Shown here: in pieces, positions 8,957-16,808 of the stretch
Position numbering within the stretch: position 1 is the first letter of the stretch
Layout: each line of letters begins with the position of its first letter
Origin: Candidatus Saccharibacteria bacterium UBA3304
GTDB taxonomy: Bacteria > Patescibacteriota > Saccharimonadia > Saccharimonadales > Saccharimonadaceae
DNA: 30,054 nt
Direction of reading: 5' to 3'
NCBI GenBank assembly: GCA_002361425.1
Contig: DESW01000009.1
Location: 1-30,054 of the forward strand
Notes under the pieces: model-generated
What the model saw: only the letters and a program-made list of their open reading frames with translations
Databases searched by the model: none
Told to the model about the DNA's origin: nothing
Program-made: the position numbers and the translations under genes

Positions 8957-9878
8957 ATGAAACTGAAAATTTCGTTCCAGTTTTATCTGATTCTGCCCAG
9001 ATTTTCCATTTATTTTGATCGGCAATCGCCTTCGCAATCGCCAAACCGAGGCCAGATCCCTCTGTAGTTTTATCTACCTGATAAAATCGTTCAAATAATT
9101 TATCCAATTTCTCTGCCGGTATCGTTTTTCCGTCATTTTCTACCGTTAACAGATGAGCGGAAAGCGAAATATTGATAGATTTTTTCGAATATTTCACTGC
9201 GTTATCCAGCAAAATATCCAAAATCTGTGTAAAATCCGCTTCATTTATTAGCGCTGTTTCCTTTTCCGGCGCAACGATATTTAACTTTTTGCCATCCAAG
9301 CGCGCTTCAATTAGCTGCGCGCGACTACGCGCAACTTTCGCAATATCCACATCCTTCTTTGCGGCCGCCACGGTACACCCATCCGTACGCGCCAAAGTTA
9401 ATAAATCACTTACTAAATTGCTCGCACGAGATAATTCTGTCTCGATATTATCCGTCCATGGCTGTTCCGTTGCGCCAAGTGCTTCAAAATTTGCCTGCAC
9501 TGCCGCAATTGGCGTCTTTAATTCATGCGATGCATTTGCAATAAATTCGCGCTGTTTTTCGTATGCTTCTTCTACCGGTTTCACCGAACGTTCCGCCATC
9601 ATATAGCTCACAACAAACACCAAAATCTCAATCGAAACTCCCACCATTGCCAAAGTTAAACCAAGCCGCACTAATTGATCTTCGCGCTCACGCTCAATCT
9701 CTTCCCTAAACGCTTCGCGCATCTCATTGCTCTTATTAAAAGCTTTCGGAGCTGGCGGTAATTCACGACGCGTACCGGCTGCAGAAACCGCAAAAATCGA
9801 AACAAAGGCGATCACAAGAATCGCCGTTGTCGTTAGCATATTTGTCAAAATAAATTTATTGCGAAGCTTCTTAAACAT
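8952..9878 (-). CDS. Membrane sensor histidine kinase
   Basis: 308 residues. It has two membrane helices (about 12-34 and 72-95) around a short outside loop of some 37 residues rich in Arg and Glu, so it probably senses something at the membrane rather than binding a large ligand. There is no clear HAMP domain. The HisKA box FIANASHELKTPIAA holds the phospho-accepting His118. The ATPase domain shows the N box (DILLDNAVKYSKKS), the G1 box (ENDGKTI), the F box (ERFYQVDKTTEGSG) and the G2 box (SGLGLAIAKAI). The ATG follows the response-regulator stop (TGA) by one base, so the two are co-translated. The signal is unknown. An ABC ATPase remnant lies just downstream. Confidence 0.96.
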   Translation of the reverse strand: MFKKLRNKFILTNMLTTTAILVIAFVSIFAVSAAGTRRELPPAPKAFNKSNEMREAFREEIEREREDQLVRLGLTLAMVGVSIEILVFVVSYMMAERSVKPVEEAYEKQREFIANASHELKTPIAAVQANFEALGATEQPWTDNIETELSRASNLVSDLLTLARTDGCTVAAAKKDVDIAKVARSRAQLIEARLDGKKLNIVAPEKETALINEADFTQILDILLDNAVKYSKKSINISLSAHLLTVENDGKTIPAEKLDKLFERFYQVDKTTEGSGLGLAIAKAIADQNKWKIWAESDKTGTKFSVSF

Positions 9879-9879
9879 C

Positions 9880-10539
9880 TCATGCCTCCACTAACTTATA
9901 GCCAAGTCCGCGCGAAGTTTTTACTTGCGTCTTCACGCCAGCTTTACGCATCGTTTTGCGCAAACGCGACATATAGACTTCAATGTAATTATCCTCACCG
10001 TAAGCTTCCCCGCCCCAGACTTTGCTTAACAAAAATTCTTTCGGAATTAGCTTACCATTCACTTTAATTAGCTCAGAAATAATGCCAGCTTCTTTTGCTG
10101 TCAAAGTTTCACCATTCAAGGTCTTCTGATCCTCATCAAACACTAAATCGCCAAACTTAATTATGGAATCCTTCACAGCTGCTGGACGACGCAATAATGC
10201 ATTAATGCGTGCCACTAATTCTGCTGTCTTAAATGGCTTCGCAAGATAATCATCAGCGCCAGAATTCAAACCACGCACTTTGTCTTCAACTTCCGATAAT
10301 GCAGACAACATAATCACTGGTGTCGAAATGCCTTTTTCACGTACGCGCTCCAAGATTTCAATGCCGCTCAATTTTGGCAACATAATGTCCAAAATCATAC
10401 AGTCATAAATACCCGATACGGCCATGTCGAGACCTTCTTCGCTATCCGCCGCATGGTCAACGTCAATTCCCTGCTTTTCAAGATTGTGTTTCACGGCATC
10501 TGCTAGAAACTTCTCATCTTCAACATATAAAACTCTCAT
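9880..10539 (-). CDS. OmpR-family response regulator
   Basis: 219 residues. The receiver domain (1-115) has the acidic pocket (YVEDE), the phosphorylated Asp51 in MILDIMLPKLSG, Ser79 in place of the common Thr, and Lys101 in AKPFK. The C-terminal winged helix (about 125-218) includes SKVWGGEAYGEDNYIEVYMS and ends RGLGYKL, both typical of OmpR/PhoB DNA-binding domains. It acts with the kinase one base downstream. The start has a good ribosome site (AAGGAGAT, seven bases away) and an extended -10 box upstream. Its targets are unknown; the decayed ABC gene behind the kinase may once have been one. Confidence 0.97.
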   Translation of the reverse strand: MRVLYVEDEKFLADAVKHNLEKQGIDVDHAADSEEGLDMAVSGIYDCMILDIMLPKLSGIEILERVREKGISTPVIMLSALSEVEDKVRGLNSGADDYLAKPFKTAELVARINALLRRPAAVKDSIIKFGDLVFDEDQKTLNGETLTAKEAGIISELIKVNGKLIPKEFLLSKVWGGEAYGEDNYIEVYMSRLRKTMRKAGVKTQVKTSRGLGYKLVEA

Positions 10540-10558
10540 CGGATATCTCCTTCTTTTT

Positions 10559-10568
10559 ATGATACCAA
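10559..10568 (-). promoter_or_regulatory. Extended -10 of the two-component operon
   Basis: TGGTATCAT on the minus strand, about 20 bases before the response-regulator ATG, with AAGGAGAT between. It fires away from the queA promoter in the same 134-base gap. Confidence 0.5.
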
Positions 10569-10656
10569 TTTACCCCCGTAAATTAAAGCGAACCTTAAAA
10601 TCAATCACTACCGCGTCCTTGAATGAATGCGTGAGCAAGCCGGCTCCGGCAACTGG

Positions 10657-10665
10657 TGGTATAAT
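10657..10665 (+). promoter_or_regulatory. Extended -10 promoter of queA, leaderless
   Basis: TGGTATAAT, then eight bases (ATACCCCA), then ATG at 10674. There is no ribosome site, so the transcript should start at or one or two bases before the start codon. Confidence 0.75.
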
Positions 10666-10673
10666 ATACCCCA

Positions 10674-11699
10674 ATGTTAGTTTCAGATTTTAATTACGAT
10701 CTTCCTGAGGAAGTCATTGCTCAGCATCCGCCAAAAGTTCGCGGCACTACTCGCCTGCTCGCTCTTAATCACCAAACTGGCGAAGTTACCGACAGCCACT
10801 ACGCGAATCTCGACGAGTTCATTCAGCCTGGCGACCTCATTGTTTTGAACGATACGAAAGTTATGCGTTCTCGCGTTTTTACTGAGCGCAAATCTGACGG
10901 CCACCCTCGCGAGCTCGTCGTTCTCGAACGCCACGACGGCGATATCGACCACGTCATGTATCGCGGCAAGCTCCACGAAGGCGAAGAGCTCATCGTCAAG
11001 AATGTCGCAACCGACGAAAAAACCGAAGACATTATTACTATTCAAAAAATCCTCGGCAACGGCATTGCTACAGCCAAAGCTAACCGCCCGCTCGAAGAAA
11101 TTGCCCAAGATTACGGCAACGTCCCCCTTCCCCCATACATGCATCGCGACGCAGAGCCAGAAGATATTGAACGCTATCAAACTGTTTGGGCAAAAGATTT
11201 TGGCTCCGCGGCTGCACCAACTGCTAGCCTTAACATGACTAAAGAATTACTCGCCAAGCTCGAAAAGAAAGGCGTCCAAGTTAAATACCTCACCCTTCAC
11301 GTTGGCCTCGGCACTTTCTTGCCAATCCGCACCGATAATGTCGAAGAGCACCAGATGCATTCTGAATGGTTCCATATTCCAGACGATACCATCAAAGCCA
11401 TCGAGGATACCAAGGCTGCCGGCCACCGCGTAATCGCCGTCGGTACTACCGTCACACGCACACTCGAATTCTGGGGCAAAACCGGCAAAACCGCCGGCGA
11501 AGACAACATCTTCATTTATCCAGGCTTCAAATTCAAAGTAATCGATGCCCTAGTTACTAATTTCCATGCGCCAAAATCCACTGTCTTGATGCTCACTGCT
11601 GCTTTCGCCGGCTGGGATCACCTCAAGCCAGCTTATGAGCACGCAATAAGCTCAGGATACAAGCTCCTGAGCTACGGCGATTCTTGCTTTATCTATTAA
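10674..11699 (+). CDS. queA: tRNA preQ1 ribosyltransferase-isomerase QueA
   Basis: 341 residues, full length. QueA moves the ribosyl part of S-adenosylmethionine onto preQ1 in tRNA to give epoxyqueuosine, after Tgt has inserted preQ1. Family marks are DFNYDLPEEVIAQHP at the start, LIVLNDTKVMRSR, the HVGLGTFLPIR block, MHSEWF, and the C-terminal NFHAPKSTVLMLTAAFAG plus SYGDSCFI. The partner enzyme tgt is 2.3 kb downstream on the same strand, separated by an opposing surface-protein gene. The gene ends in a 4-base convergent overlap with that gene (shared TTAA). Confidence 0.98.
   Translation: MLVSDFNYDLPEEVIAQHPPKVRGTTRLLALNHQTGEVTDSHYANLDEFIQPGDLIVLNDTKVMRSRVFTERKSDGHPRELVVLERHDGDIDHVMYRGKLHEGEELIVKNVATDEKTEDIITIQKILGNGIATAKANRPLEEIAQDYGNVPLPPYMHRDAEPEDIERYQTVWAKDFGSAAAPTASLNMTKELLAKLEKKGVQVKYLTLHVGLGTFLPIRTDNVEEHQMHSEWFHIPDDTIKAIEDTKAAGHRVIAVGTTVTRTLEFWGKTGKTAGEDNIFIYPGFKFKVIDALVTNFHAPKSTVLMLTAAFAGWDHLKPAYEHAISSGYKLLSYGDSCFIY
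11649..11673. other. Perfect 9-bp inverted repeat inside the queA 3' end
   Basis: AGCTCAGGA and TCCTGAGCT around a 7-base loop, 27 bases before the shared convergent stop codons. No T-run follows on either strand, so it is not a classical terminator. It may still slow or end transcription from both sides, because no other terminator separates these two genes. Confidence 0.5.
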
Positions 11700-13915
11700 G
11701 GCTTTTCACAATTAAGCGTGTCGTCGACATCCGTACCGAGTCGTATTTTCATGCCCGACAATGTGCCATTAAAGAAGCGATATGGCGTTGGCGAGGAAGG
11801 CGTTTTGTAATCTACGGATGCACCGAACATTACTGATGGAGCGTCAAAATAGTAATTATGCAAACTATTATCGCCAACATAAACAGGCGCTCCGTCATTT
11901 ATCGCATAACAAATCGCATCGTTCTTGCGCATGATTCTGACCTTACTTACCGACGAAATCGGCGCAAAGTAGGTCTTTGAATCGACAGTCTTCTTCTTAT
12001 CTTTCACAACATTCACGCCGATAAGGAGCTTATCTTGATTATCGTTGCGGCGCACTACGATACCAGGAAATGCCGCACTGCTATTTTCAAACGTACTATT
12101 TAGCAATGTAGCCCTGTCGCCATTCTTCGACAAGTCAAACTCATCAATCGAAAACTCAACCAAGAAATCCTTATGTGCATTCTCTTCAGAATATAGTCTG
12201 ACGCCCGTATCAATATACTTCTGATCAGAATAATCATCGCAATCGTCACCGGAAATATAATCGGCATCAGTTAAGCCATTCTGGCCGCTATTACTACTCT
12301 TAATGCCATTAAACGTACACGCCCCCTCATGCGAGAACACGAGCTTAAAGCCTTCTTTATAAATTGGTTTTATCGTCATATCATCCGTAATTGCAATCGT
12401 AATCTGTTCATTTTCATCACCATTTGACCACTTATCGAACTTAAAGCCATCACGCTCTTTTGCCTTCAAAGTTACAGTGGCGCCATGCTTATACTCACCA
12501 GAAGTTGCCGTAGTTTCGATATAGCTAGCATCTTCTAAAGTAAGCTGGTGACGGAGTAAATTGTAAACATAAGTAATAACCATCGAACCATCACCCTTAA
12601 CAATTTCAGTCTGCGCTTCCGGCGTCTCATAGCCATCTATTGACGCAGGCGCTGGAGTCACTGGCTGATCCGTAGTACCAGTGCGCGTCATTGGAATCGT
12701 TACATACTCACCCTCACCCTCTAGCTGCTCGATCTTCGAAATGACCGTATACTTCGTATCATTTCGCGCCACCCATTGTGCCGCCAAAGGATAGTCTCCA
12801 TTAGTGCTCATTAAATTCTTCACTAGCTCTTCATCGGCAAACGAACGCCCACTATTATCCTTCCAGACAGTAAAATCATAGCCATCGCGTTTATACGCAT
12901 TCTTCGTAAGCGTCACCTCTTCATCGTAGGCAATCAACTTATCTTGCATAGAGCCGCTCGTTGCGCCATTTCCATCAAATTGTACGAAATAGACATATGG
13001 CGAGTAATTCGCATACAGAGTCGTATCTTTCGTTACTGGCTGCGTAAAGTCGAACGCGGTTCCATCCTCAGTCGTCCAAGCCGTAAATGCATAGCCCGTC
13101 TTTTCCGGCGCCGTCATTGCGCTAACCAAAGCGTTATACTTAATCGTGTCAGTAGCAAGCTCTTCTTCCCCGCCCTCGCTCATGAACTTCACAACTAGTT
13201 CATCGTTGAGCGTAATTGAGTTTTCGATTGAAAGATTATAGACGCCATCAGCTGCTTCCACGAATGGTAGAGGCAAACATGCAACTGCGAGCAATACGCC
13301 AATCATTACGACTTTCTTGCTTGGATCCATTTTTCTCACGCGGAAGACCAATAGCGCAAGCAAACCGATAATACACGATGCAAAGATAACGCCAAATACC
13401 GAAATATTATCCCAAGTACTTGGGTTAGCGATTACAATCGTCATCTCACTGCCATCAGAAAACTTAAAGACAAAGCTAATCCCCAAATTCTGATTACGAT
13501 TAGACACGTCAGAAACTGCATTCTTATACGTAGTCTTCAAAACAAAATCGAAAGTGTCACCAGGATTCACTTCATCCGTAACGTAACTATTGAACTCATA
13601 GGCAAACAGCTCGCCCTGATAGTCAGAAGAAACATTATCGATAATATGAGTTTTATCGCTCACATTCTTAAGCGTAATTTTATAAGTCACACTATCACCA
13701 ACCTGGCGGAAAGTAATATTGTTATTAATCTTATTGCCAGAAAAACCAGTCACACTACCAGTAGTAGTCGCAGATTTTTGGCTGATAACCACATTCGAAA
13801 TTTCGAATGGCACCGTATTAGCAAACACTCTACTAAGACCAAAAACACTAGCAACCAAAGTTAAGGTGATAAAACATGCCACCCTAAAAATATTACCTCT
13901 TATTTTTGACCTCAT
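11696..13915 (-). CDS. Large surface protein with InlB-type repeats
   Basis: 739 residues. A signal peptide or anchor (12-33) is followed by a beta-rich domain (34-165), a membrane helix (172-194), a short basic loop, and a second signal-peptide-like segment (202-222, VMIGVLLAVACLPLPFVEA, then AD). Next come at least two InlB B-type repeats: about 245-305 (GYAFTAWTTEDG to DTTLYANY) and 308-381 (VQFDGNGATSGSM to PLAAQW). A MucBP-like segment (about 390-455) and a third repeat-like unit (455-520, KFDKWSNGDENEQITI) follow. The C-terminal domain (530-739) is beta-rich with paired cysteines and resembles a concanavalin/LamG-type fold. There is no sortase motif. Such repeats occur in adhesins, so host contact is a plausible but unproven role. 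TATAAT lies 13 bases before ATG. Confidence 0.85.
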   Translation of the reverse strand: MRSKIRGNIFRVACFITLTLVASVFGLSRVFANTVPFEISNVVISQKSATTTGSVTGFSGNKINNNITFRQVGDSVTYKITLKNVSDKTHIIDNVSSDYQGELFAYEFNSYVTDEVNPGDTFDFVLKTTYKNAVSDVSNRNQNLGISFVFKFSDGSEMTIVIANPSTWDNISVFGVIFASCIIGLLALLVFRVRKMDPSKKVVMIGVLLAVACLPLPFVEAADGVYNLSIENSITLNDELVVKFMSEGGEEELATDTIKYNALVSAMTAPEKTGYAFTAWTTEDGTAFDFTQPVTKDTTLYANYSPYVYFVQFDGNGATSGSMQDKLIAYDEEVTLTKNAYKRDGYDFTVWKDNSGRSFADEELVKNLMSTNGDYPLAAQWVARNDTKYTVISKIEQLEGEGEYVTIPMTRTGTTDQPVTPAPASIDGYETPEAQTEIVKGDGSMVITYVYNLLRHQLTLEDASYIETTATSGEYKHGATVTLKAKERDGFKFDKWSNGDENEQITIAITDDMTIKPIYKEGFKLVFSHEGACTFNGIKSSNSGQNGLTDADYISGDDCDDYSDQKYIDTGVRLYSEENAHKDFLVEFSIDEFDLSKNGDRATLLNSTFENSSAAFPGIVVRRNDNQDKLLIGVNVVKDKKKTVDSKTYFAPISSVSKVRIMRKNDAICYAINDGAPVYVGDNSLHNYYFDAPSVMFGASVDYKTPSSPTPYRFFNGTLSGMKIRLGTDVDDTLNCEKP

Positions 13916-13928
13916 AATTCTTATACTT

Positions 13929-13934
13929 ATTATA
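13929..13934 (-). promoter_or_regulatory. -10 box of the surface-protein gene
   Basis: TATAAT on the minus strand, 13 bases before ATG, giving a leader of about six bases with no ribosome site. It shares a 72-base gap with the tgt promoter. Confidence 0.6.
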
Positions 13935-13971
13935 CTATATAACGCTTATGGTGCAACAAAATTGCTCAATC

Positions 13972-13980
13972 TGTTAGAAT
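13972..13980 (+). promoter_or_regulatory. Extended -10 promoter of tgt, leaderless
   Basis: TGTTAGAAT followed by seven bases (ATAACTA) and ATG at 13988. There is no ribosome site. Confidence 0.7.
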
Positions 13981-13987
13981 ATAACTA

Positions 13988-15115
13988 ATGTTAAAATTCG
14001 ATATCATTAAGCAGGCCGGCCTTATGCGCGTCGGTGTTATTCATACCCCTCACGGCGACATTCAGACGCCAGCTTTTGTGGGTGCGGCCACTCGCGCTAG
14101 CGTCAAGGCCATCACTCACGCTCAAATGCGCGAATTAGGCTCTCAGGCTATCCTCGCTAACACTTATCATCTAATTCTTGCCCCTGGCCCAGAACTTATT
14201 GAACAAGGCGGCGGCCTTGCCGAATTCACTAGTTGGCACGGTCCTAGTTTCACTGATTCTGGTGGCTTCCAAATGCTCTCGCTAAAAGATGCAAAAATCG
14301 ATCACGACGGCGTTACCTTCAAATCTCACATCAATGGCGATAAAATTCGCATGAACGCCGAAATTTCCATGCAAGCCCAATGGAAAATTGGCGCAGATAT
14401 CCACATGGCTTTCGACCAAGCCATTGATTCTAAAGATAAAATCGAAGTCGAGAAGGCTATGCGCCGCACGCACGATTGGCTTCCGCGCAACATTGCCGAA
14501 CACAATCGCCTCGCCGAGCTCGCCAAAGCAAACGGCAAACCAGAACAATATCTCTATGCCGTTGTTCAGGGCGGCCTTTTTGAAAATCTTCGCCGCGAAT
14601 CCGCTGAATTCATGAGCACTCAGCCAGTTGACGGCTACGGCATCGGCTCCCTCTACACTACCGAGACTCCAGAAACCGCCAATATGATTAAACTCACAAA
14701 CGAAATTCTTCCAAACGACAAGCCAAAGCATTTGCTCGGCATGGGTAGCGAACCGCGCGATCTCTTCGTCGGCGCCATGTATGGATGCGATACTTTCGAC
14801 TGCGTTGCCCCAACCCGCCAGGCTCGCAATGGCGCGCTCTACACTCCATATGGCCGCATTAATATCAAGAATGCAAAATATCGCACTCAATTCTCTCCAA
14901 TCGACCCAGATTGTGATTGCTATTGTTGTAAAAATTACAACGCTGCATATTTGCATCACCTCTATAAAGTAGACGAAATTACCGGCAAAACTCTTGCTAG
15001 TATTCACAACGAGCGCTTCGTGGTTCGCATTTGCGACAAAATCCGCGAAAGCATCCTCAACGACACCTTCGAGGACTATATGGACTCGTTTATGCTAAAA
15101 TATTATCATGAGTAA
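13988..15115 (+). CDS. tgt: Queuine/preQ1 tRNA-guanine transglycosylase Tgt
   Basis: 375 residues, usual length. It exchanges guanine 34 of GUN-anticodon tRNAs for preQ1, the step before QueA. Visible marks are TPAFVGAATRASVKA, the substrate-binding DSGGFQM, the VVQGG loop, GIGSL, the nucleophile region DTFDCVAPTRQARNG, and the zinc site built on CDCYCC with a later histidine in LHHLY. It has its own leaderless-type promoter. It overlaps the next gene by eight bases, so the two are probably co-transcribed in part. A nearly complete ORF on the opposite strand here (14282-15007) is a shadow of this gene. Confidence 0.98.
   Translation: MLKFDIIKQAGLMRVGVIHTPHGDIQTPAFVGAATRASVKAITHAQMRELGSQAILANTYHLILAPGPELIEQGGGLAEFTSWHGPSFTDSGGFQMLSLKDAKIDHDGVTFKSHINGDKIRMNAEISMQAQWKIGADIHMAFDQAIDSKDKIEVEKAMRRTHDWLPRNIAEHNRLAELAKANGKPEQYLYAVVQGGLFENLRRESAEFMSTQPVDGYGIGSLYTTETPETANMIKLTNEILPNDKPKHLLGMGSEPRDLFVGAMYGCDTFDCVAPTRQARNGALYTPYGRINIKNAKYRTQFSPIDPDCDCYCCKNYNAAYLHHLYKVDEITGKTLASIHNERFVVRICDKIRESILNDTFEDYMDSFMLKYYHE
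15093..15101 (+). promoter_or_regulatory. Extended -10 element inside tgt, in front of the AI-2E permease
   Basis: TGCTAAAAT, then six bases (ATTATC), then ATG at 15108. It has the same layout as the promoters of tgt, queA, ychF, cysS and pilM, but lies within the last codons of tgt. Confidence 0.5.
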
Positions 15116-16262
15116 AGCGTACAAGGTCACCGTTGATACAAAAACATTTATTCGTTTCTGGCTAGTCATTCTCGGCTTTGCTGCAGTTGGCTTCCTGCTC
15201 GCCAAGGCAGCTACTGGCCTTCTTATTATCGGCGCTGCCCTCTTCATCGCGCTCGCTATTAATCCGCTCGTCCAGAAGCTCGCAAAGCTCATTCCTGGCA
15301 ACGGCATTAAGCTTCCTATTGCTATCGCCTACATTCTTGTCGTCGGCTGTCTTTCTGCTTTCTTTGCAATCGTCGTTCCAACTATCATTAATGAGACTGT
15401 TAACTTTGCTCGCAATTTCCCAGAAACTATCAAAACCGTCTCAGATAACTTCGGCTGGATTAACGATTTTGGCCGCCAAATTGGCGTAGAAAATCTCCAA
15501 GGCGAGATCATTACGAATATCCAAAAATTCTCTTCTACTATCGTTAATGACCTTGGCGCAAACTTCGCTACTAGCATCGGCGCAATCGGCGGCTTCATTG
15601 CGGCAACCATCCTAGTGCTCGTTCTTGCCCTCTTCATGCTTACGGAAGGCCCGGCCATCCTAGACCAATTCTGGGCTAACTTCAAAGGCAACCGCGAAGC
15701 ATCCCGCACACAAAGCGTCATCAATCGTATGGGTAATGTCGTCAGCAAATATGTTTCCAACGCCCTAACCGTTGCGCTAATCAACGCATGTTGTACTGCA
15801 ACCGTCACATTAATTCTATGCGTCATCTTCAGACTCGATGCAGGCCTCGCTTTGCCATTCGGTCTCATTACTGGCGTCTTTAGCCTTATCCCAATGTTTG
15901 GCTCCTTCATCGGCGGCTGTATCGTCGCACTCCTTCTCGCTTTCAACGTTTGGGGCGCCGGCCTCGCCTTCTTCATCTACACCATTGTTTATCTTCAGAT
16001 CGAAGCTAACGTCATTTCGCCAAAGGTCCAGGGCAAAGGTCTTCAGCTCCCTGCTCTCGCCGTCCTCGCAGCCGTCACCATTGGCGTCTATATGTTTGGT
16101 ATTATCGGCGCTATCATTTCCATTCCTATCGCCGGCTGTATCAAAGTCCTCATAGAAGAATACGGCAAATGGACCGTCGCCGAGGATGAAAAGAAACCTG
16201 AAGTTCACAAAGCTGAAACTAAAAAAGCCGACGACAAAAAGCTCATCGCTGAAAAAGCCTAG
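15108..16262 (+). CDS. AI-2E family (PerM/YdiK-type) membrane permease
   Basis: 384 residues with about eight membrane helices: a pair near the N-terminus (15-35 and 38-55), one near 70-90, then after a soluble stretch (about 95-145) helices from 150 on. The conserved LALPFGLITGVFSLIPMFGS and the IVYLQIEANVISPKVQGK block are typical of the family. Members export AI-2 (TqsA), exchange sodium or protons, or are uncharacterised; the sequence does not say which. The C-terminus is a charged Lys/Glu/Asp/Ala tail of some 40 residues in the cytoplasm. The ATG overlaps the tgt stop by eight bases with no ribosome site. A strong terminator follows. Confidence 0.93.
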   Translation: MSKAYKVTVDTKTFIRFWLVILGFAAVGFLLAKAATGLLIIGAALFIALAINPLVQKLAKLIPGNGIKLPIAIAYILVVGCLSAFFAIVVPTIINETVNFARNFPETIKTVSDNFGWINDFGRQIGVENLQGEIITNIQKFSSTIVNDLGANFATSIGAIGGFIAATILVLVLALFMLTEGPAILDQFWANFKGNREASRTQSVINRMGNVVSKYVSNALTVALINACCTATVTLILCVIFRLDAGLALPFGLITGVFSLIPMFGSFIGGCIVALLLAFNVWGAGLAFFIYTIVYLQIEANVISPKVQGKGLQLPALAVLAAVTIGVYMFGIIGAIISIPIAGCIKVLIEEYGKWTVAEDEKKPEVHKAETKKADDKKLIAEKA

Positions 16263-16266
16263 TTCA

Positions 16267-16293
16267 AAAACTGCACACAAGTGCAGTTTTTTT
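16267..16293 (+). terminator. Terminator after the AI-2E permease gene
   Basis: AAAACTGCAC and GTGCAGTTTT around a 4-base loop, with the T-run reaching 16293. It lies six bases after the stop codon. Confidence 0.92.
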
Positions 16294-16305
16294 GCTGAAC
16301 TACTA

Positions 16306-16332
16306 TTGACACCCCCCCCCGAGCTATAAAAT
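16306..16332 (+). promoter_or_regulatory. Promoter with a C9 tract as spacer (possible phase-variable switch)
   Basis: A consensus -35 TTGACA (16306-16311) is followed at once by nine C (16312-16320), then GAGC and overlapping -10 candidates: TATAAA at 16325 (13-base spacer) or TAAAAT at 16327 (15-base spacer). The optimum is near 17, so gain of two C would give an ideal promoter. It drives the PASTA-like gene at 16352, whose ribosome site AAGGAG is at 16339-16344. Confidence 0.65.
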
Positions 16333-16351
16333 AGCGAAAAAGGAGTTCCGA

Positions 16352-16762
16352 ATGACGAAGGAAAAAAGCACAAACAAAATTGCTGTAAGCATAATTATTA
16401 CAGTGTTGGCTATAGCATTAGCTACAGTAACAACATTCTTAATCATTAATCTAAACACGAATAATAACACTGACCAGCCAAATTCAAACCAAGAAGAACA
16501 AAAAGCAAGCAAAAAACAGGAAGATAATAAAGAATCAACTCCGAAAGTTTCTTCGAATACCGACCCCAAGGATTTAGAAAAACCAGACGTCAATGGCCTC
16601 AGCATCGAAAAAGCCTGCGAAGCTCTTCGCAATGCTGGGTGGAGAATATATAAAATCTACGACAAGGATTATTCTGAAAATTATTCATGTGCCGACGAAG
16701 GGACTGCAATATCGGTATACTTCTATAGCAATGAAAATAATGCTGAACTACATATAAAATAA
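16352..16762 (+). CDS. Small membrane-anchored protein with a PASTA-like domain
   Basis: 136 residues. After a short basic start there is one membrane helix (about 10-33, AVSIIITVLAIALATVTTFL), an Asn/Gln/Lys/Glu-rich linker (34-75), and a single C-terminal domain beginning PDVNGLSIEKACEALRNAGW. That opening fits PASTA domains (P-x-V-x-G-x-x-x-x-x-A-x-x-x-L-x-x-A-G), which bind peptidoglycan or stabilise surface proteins. It carries one cysteine. The gene is AT-richer than its neighbours and stands alone between two terminators. Its expression may vary with the C9 tract in the promoter. The start is supported by AAGGAG seven bases before ATG. Single-PASTA proteins without a kinase are known but poorly understood. 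Confidence 0.82.
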   Translation: MTKEKSTNKIAVSIIITVLAIALATVTTFLIINLNTNNNTDQPNSNQEEQKASKKQEDNKESTPKVSSNTDPKDLEKPDVNGLSIEKACEALRNAGWRIYKIYDKDYSENYSCADEGTAISVYFYSNENNAELHIK

Positions 16763-16774
16763 CAGATTTGACAG

Positions 16775-16798
16775 AAAACGGGCTCTTGCCCGTTTTTT
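16775..16798 (+). terminator. Terminator after the PASTA-like gene
   Basis: AAAACGGGC and GCCCGTTTT around the loop TCTT, followed by more T. It lies between converging genes. On the minus strand (towards it from cysS) the T-run is only four, so any action there would be weaker. Confidence 0.88.
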
Positions 16799-16808
16799 GT
16801 TGCATGCG

